A DNA stretch of 64,000 nt, from assembly GCA_001295775.1 (NCBI GenBank), contig LJIA01000006.1:186001-250000 (forward strand), given 5' to 3'. The number at the start of each line of letters is the position of its first letter. Position 1 is the stretch's first letter. The notes under the pieces were generated by a model. It did no database searches and was not told the DNA's origin. It saw only the letters and a program-made list of their open reading frames with translations. Shown here piece by piece: positions 61,051 through 64,000 of this stretch. A program made the translations under genes and the position numbers. The DNA comes from a beta proteobacterium AAP99 (GTDB lineage Bacteria; Pseudomonadota; Gammaproteobacteria; Burkholderiales; Burkholderiaceae_C).

Positions 61051-61536
61051 ATGAGCTTGAAGCGATTCGGGCAATGGTTATTGCTGGCTGGCTTGGTGCT
61101 CCTTTTCGCACCTGTGCTTTTGGGCATGACGCTCATCATGCTGCTGGCAACACCATTCCTTTGGCTACGCGACGCGGTGCTTTGTCTGAGGTGGCATCAC
61201 GCTTATGGACGGCATGGCGTTCGCTACCTTGCGATCTATTCCGACTCACCTAAGTGGAAGTCTCACTTTGAGAATGCAGTTCTCGCGCCGCTCGGTGCTG
61301 CAGTCAGAGCGATCAATCTCAGCGTGACTCCAAGCTTCAAGCACACGCCGTCGCTGGAAGCCCAGGTGCACCGAGTATTCGGTGGACACCGCGAGCACAC
61401 ACCGATCGTCTTTGAGTTCCGGGGACTCCGTGTCCGCGAACATCGCTTCCATGCCGCTTACTTGGAACACCTGAAGCACCCAGAAAGCAATGCGCTCGCA
61501 GCAGAGTTGGTAAAACTTCTAGGCAGCAGTCGATGA
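61051..61536 (+). CDS. Orphan membrane-anchored protein inside the nadD-rng cluster
   Basis: A 161-residue protein with an N-terminal hydrophobic helix (residues 10-37, LLLAGLVLLFAPVLLGMTLI) and a cytoplasmic or periplasmic remainder rich in His and Arg. No known domain. Base and codon choice are visibly richer in A/T than in the genes on either side (TTG, TTA, TCA codons). It starts four bases after rlmH and its stop overlaps the maf ATG by four. This looks like a recent insertion that was neatly joined to the operon. Confidence 0.75.
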   Translation: MSLKRFGQWLLLAGLVLLFAPVLLGMTLIMLLATPFLWLRDAVLCLRWHHAYGRHGVRYLAIYSDSPKWKSHFENAVLAPLGAAVRAINLSVTPSFKHTPSLEAQVHRVFGGHREHTPIVFEFRGLRVREHRFHAAYLEHLKHPESNALAAELVKLLGSSR

Positions 61537-62129
61537 CAACGATCTACCTCGCCAGCCAAAGCCCCCGCCGCCAGGAGCTGCTCAAGCAGATCGGCGTGCA
61601 GTTCGATCTGCTCCTGCCTGATGCCGATGAGGACGCGGAAAGCCTCGAGGCCGAGCGCTCGGGCGAGGCGCCACTGGCCTATGTGAAGCGCGTTGTGCAC
61701 GCCAAGGCGCAGGCGGCTGCAGAACGCCTGAGGCGCCGCGCCCTGCCCGCCCGGCCGATTCTGGTGGCGGACACCACCGTGGCACTGGGCCGCACGATCC
61801 TGCACAAGCCGGTGGATGCGAAAGACAACGCGCGCATGCTTCGGGCGCTGTCCGGCACGACGCACCGGGTGCTCACCGGGATTGCGGTGGTGCATGTCGG
61901 CAAGGCGCGCACGCGGATCGACGAAGCGGTGTCGGAGTCCTTCGTGAGCTTCAAACCGCTCACGGCACGGGACATTCGCCACTACCTGGCCAGCGGCGAA
62001 GGCATGGGCAAGGCCGGGGGCTATGCCATTCAGGGCCTGGCCGGCGCCTATGTGACGCAGATCCGCGGCAGCTACAGCGGCATCATGGGCCTGCCGCTGG
62101 CAGAAACCGCCGCGCTGCTCAGGATTTGA
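61533..62129 (+). CDS. maf: Maf-type nucleotide pyrophosphatase (YhdE branch)
   Basis: Hydrolyses dTTP, UTP and modified pyrimidine nucleotides and is linked to septum control. The 198 residues include SQSPRRQELLKQIG, the catalytic VADTTVALG and GYAIQGLAGAYVTQIRGSYSG. Relative to E. coli it has a short Arg-rich insert near residue 68. It overlaps the orphan gene by four bases. Confidence 0.94.
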   Translation: MTTIYLASQSPRRQELLKQIGVQFDLLLPDADEDAESLEAERSGEAPLAYVKRVVHAKAQAAAERLRRRALPARPILVADTTVALGRTILHKPVDAKDNARMLRALSGTTHRVLTGIAVVHVGKARTRIDEAVSESFVSFKPLTARDIRHYLASGEGMGKAGGYAIQGLAGAYVTQIRGSYSGIMGLPLAETAALLRI

Positions 62130-62159
62130 TTGGCCGATTTCATTTCTTTCTTGAAAAGC

Positions 62160-62220
62160 AAGATGGCACTTTCCGCTTTTCTGGCGGACTTATTGGGCCG
62201 TTTTCGGTTCCGACCTCGGA
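62160..62220. repeat. Degenerate relative of the intergenic repeat, copy 6
   Basis: GGCACTTTCCGCTTTTCTGGCGG (62165-62187) is followed by TTATTGGGCCGTTTTCGG (62190-62207). These match the outer end and the central GGCC-TTTT block of the family, but the arms do not pair well. It lies in the 229-base gap between maf and rng, which otherwise shows nothing. Confidence 0.5.
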
Positions 62221-62358
62221 TAGCCGAATATGAAACAAATGAGCAATGGTGCGGGTTTCGGGGCATGCCCCTGCAGTACATCAGGCACTGACCACGGCAC
62301 GGCGCGCTCTGCTGCGCTGCGTGCTTGAGGCGCCCTGCACTGCCGCTACATTCGGCCC

Positions 62359-63828
62359 ATGCTGGAAGACATCATCATCACCCAGAGCGACCACGAAACC
62401 CGCGTGGCCGTGGTCTCGCAGGGCGCCGTGCAGGAGCTGCATGTCGAGCGCACGAGCGTGCAGGGCTGGGTGGGCAACATCTACCTGGGCAAGGTCGCGC
62501 GCGTGCTGCCGGGCATGCAGAGCGCCTTTGTGAACATCGGCCTGGAGCGCGCAGCGTTTCTGCACGTGGCCGACATGTGGGAGCACCGCGGCGACGCGCG
62601 CAAGGGCCAGCACAGCCCGCCGCCGGCCATCGAGCGCCTGCTGTTCGAGGGCCAGCCGATCATGGTGCAGGTGATCAAGGACCCGATCGGCACCAAGGGC
62701 GCGCGCCTGTCCACGCACATCAGCCTGGCGGGCCGCATGCTGGTGTACCTGCCGCAGGAAAGCCATATCGGTGTCAGCCAGAAGATCGAGGGCGGCACGG
62801 ATCGCGAGCAGCTCAAGAGCCGCCTGTCAGCCGCGATGCCCGAAGGCATGCAAGGCGGCTTCATCATCCGCACCCAGGCCGAGGACGCCACGGAGGAAGA
62901 GCTGGCGCAGGACGTCAACTACCTGCGCGAGACCTGGAAGAGCATCTGCGAGCGCGGCGGTTCCCAGCCCGCGCCCAGCCTGCTGCACAAGGACCTGACG
63001 CTTTCCGAACGCGTGCTGCGTGACATGACGCATGACGCCACGCACCACATCAAGGTGGACAACGCCACGCTGTACCAGCAGCTGCACCAGTTTGCGCAGC
63101 GCTACACGCCGGGCGTGGTGGGCAAGCTCTCCCACTACACCGGCGAGCGCCACCTGTTCGACCTGCACCATGTAGATGACGAGATTGGCCGTGCCCTGGC
63201 GCGCCGTGTGGACCTGAAGAACGGCGGCTACCTGATCTTCGACCAGACCGAGGCCATGTGCACGATCGACGTGAACACCGGCGGCTATGTCGGCTCACGC
63301 AATTTCGAGGACACGATCTTCCGCACCAACCTGGAAGCTGCACTGGTGATCGCGCGCCAGCTGCGGCTGCGCAATCTGGGCGGCATCATCCTGATCGACT
63401 TCATCGACATGCATGAAGCCGGCCACCGCCAGCAGGTGCTGGATGAACTGAAGCGCGCGCTGGCCAAGGACCGCGTGCGCACCAGTGTCTCCGGCTTCAC
63501 GTCCCTGGGCCTGGTGGAGATGACCCGCAAGCGCACGCGCGAGAGCCTGGAACACGTGCTCTGCGAGCCCTGCGCGGTCTGCGAGGGCCGCGGCTACGTG
63601 AAGACGCCGCAGACCGTGTGCTACGAGATCCTGCGTGAAGTAGAGCGCGAGGCGCGGCAATTCAATCCGCGCGAGTTCCGCATCGTCGCCGGCCAGCCCG
63701 TGGTGGACCGCTTTCTGGAAGAGGAAAGCCCCTATCTGGCCGCGCTCGAGGAACGCATCGGCAAGCCGATCTCCCTGACGGTGGAGACCAGCTTTCCCCA
63801 GGAGCACTACGACATCGTGCTGATGTAG
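62359..63828 (+). CDS. rng: Ribonuclease G
   Basis: Endoribonuclease that trims the 5' end of 16S rRNA and turns over mRNA. The 489 residues have an N-terminal S1 domain (GWVGNIYLGKVARVLPGMQS), the catalytic acidic segment TIDVNTGGYVGSRNFED and the zinc-link Cys pair in CEPCAVCEGRG. It lacks the RNase E scaffold tail. The gene ends the cluster. Confidence 0.96.
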   Translation: MLEDIIITQSDHETRVAVVSQGAVQELHVERTSVQGWVGNIYLGKVARVLPGMQSAFVNIGLERAAFLHVADMWEHRGDARKGQHSPPPAIERLLFEGQPIMVQVIKDPIGTKGARLSTHISLAGRMLVYLPQESHIGVSQKIEGGTDREQLKSRLSAAMPEGMQGGFIIRTQAEDATEEELAQDVNYLRETWKSICERGGSQPAPSLLHKDLTLSERVLRDMTHDATHHIKVDNATLYQQLHQFAQRYTPGVVGKLSHYTGERHLFDLHHVDDEIGRALARRVDLKNGGYLIFDQTEAMCTIDVNTGGYVGSRNFEDTIFRTNLEAALVIARQLRLRNLGGIILIDFIDMHEAGHRQQVLDELKRALAKDRVRTSVSGFTSLGLVEMTRKRTRESLEHVLCEPCAVCEGRGYVKTPQTVCYEILREVEREARQFNPREFRIVAGQPVVDRFLEEESPYLAALEERIGKPISLTVETSFPQEHYDIVLM

Positions 63829-63831
63829 GCC

Positions 63832-64000
63832 TCAACTCGGCACGGCGAGCAACACGGCGTAGGACTTGAAGCTGGCCGTGGCGCCCTGCCCGACCTTGAG
63901 GCCGAGCGCCTCCACGGCATCGTTCGTGACACTCGCAGTCACCGTGGCGCCCCCCGGCAGCGTGACACCCACCAGCGAAGACACCGCGCCCTTCTGCACG
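63832..64000 (-). CDS. TOBE/Mop-domain molybdate-binding protein, C-terminal fragment
   Basis: Only the last 55 codons are in the window; the rest lies beyond the right edge. The reading on the minus strand, VQKGAVSSLVGVTLPGG, then VTNDAVEALGLKVGQGATA and ending in VPS, is a single TOBE/Mop domain that binds oxyanions such as molybdate or tungstate. It could be a small Mop storage protein or the end of ModE or ModC. It converges on rng. Confidence 0.8.
   Translation of the reverse strand, partial: VQKGAVSSLVGVTLPGGATVTASVTNDAVEALGLKVGQGATASFKSYAVLLAVPS

Overview
The window is a GC-rich, densely coded chromosomal segment of a betaproteobacterium, most likely Burkholderiales. The gene orders point there: iscRSUA-hscBA-fdx-iscX; cysE / trmJ / suhB / mutS; bamC-dapA; zapB-like-zapA-6S RNA; the LexA-controlled imuA-imuB-dnaE2 cassette; and nadD-rsfS-rlmH-maf-rng. 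Almost everything is housekeeping. I saw no insertion sequence, prophage, CRISPR array or plasmid gene.

Layout. 1-10,350: NAD synthesis and Fe-S assembly. nadB (+) converges on a long minus-strand unit reading iscR-iscS-iscU-iscA-hscB-hscA-fdx-iscX-nadC-nadA. The quinolinate pathway, whose NadA is itself an Fe-S enzyme, is therefore joined directly to the end of the isc operon. The unit is broken by three intercistronic hairpins (iscA/hscB, hscA/fdx, fdx/iscX). A low-molecular-weight phosphatase with its own terminator lies upstream. 10,500-20,120: DNA repair (uvrB; the SOS mutagenesis cassette behind a good LexA box), an aromatic/aspartate aminotransferase and tRNA-Asn. 20,290-25,030: a small outer-membrane barrel, an orphan ParA ATPase, zapB-like/zapA, 6S RNA, an EVE-domain protein, TauE/SafE and AEC transporters, tRNA-Thr. 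25,070-29,230: tilS, accA, a DNA glycosylase and cysS on the minus strand. 29,630-33,965: an envelope cluster with a TPR protein, an L,D-transpeptidase, two tandem cyclophilins and lpxH. 33,980-41,810: cysE, trmJ, suhB, mutS, an FKBP isomerase and a RoxA-type oxygenase. 42,060-52,520: an Ala-rich lipoprotein, an MBL hydrolase, bamC, dapA, a methyltransferase, trpS, a site-2-protease homologue that has lost its catalytic motifs, a Sua5/YciO protein, a PHP nuclease, an alpha/beta hydrolase and an acyl-CoA synthetase. 52,560-64,000: a hypothetical gene, an HD-GYP protein, a HerA-like ATPase, yebC-purD, hemF, nadD-rsfS-rlmH-(orphan gene)-maf, rng, and the 3' end of a molybdate-binding TOBE gene.

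The most interesting non-coding signal is a dispersed palindromic repeat of about 80 bp. Four clear copies (4101, 27718, 48812, 58271) and two degenerate relatives (39340, 62160) all lie between genes. One copy sits inside the isc-nad operon as a perfect 17-bp inverted repeat. Other points for follow-up are the pseudo-protease, the histone-H1-like tail on RsfS, the orphan gene inside the nadD-rng cluster, and a 22-bp hairpin just past the 6S RNA.
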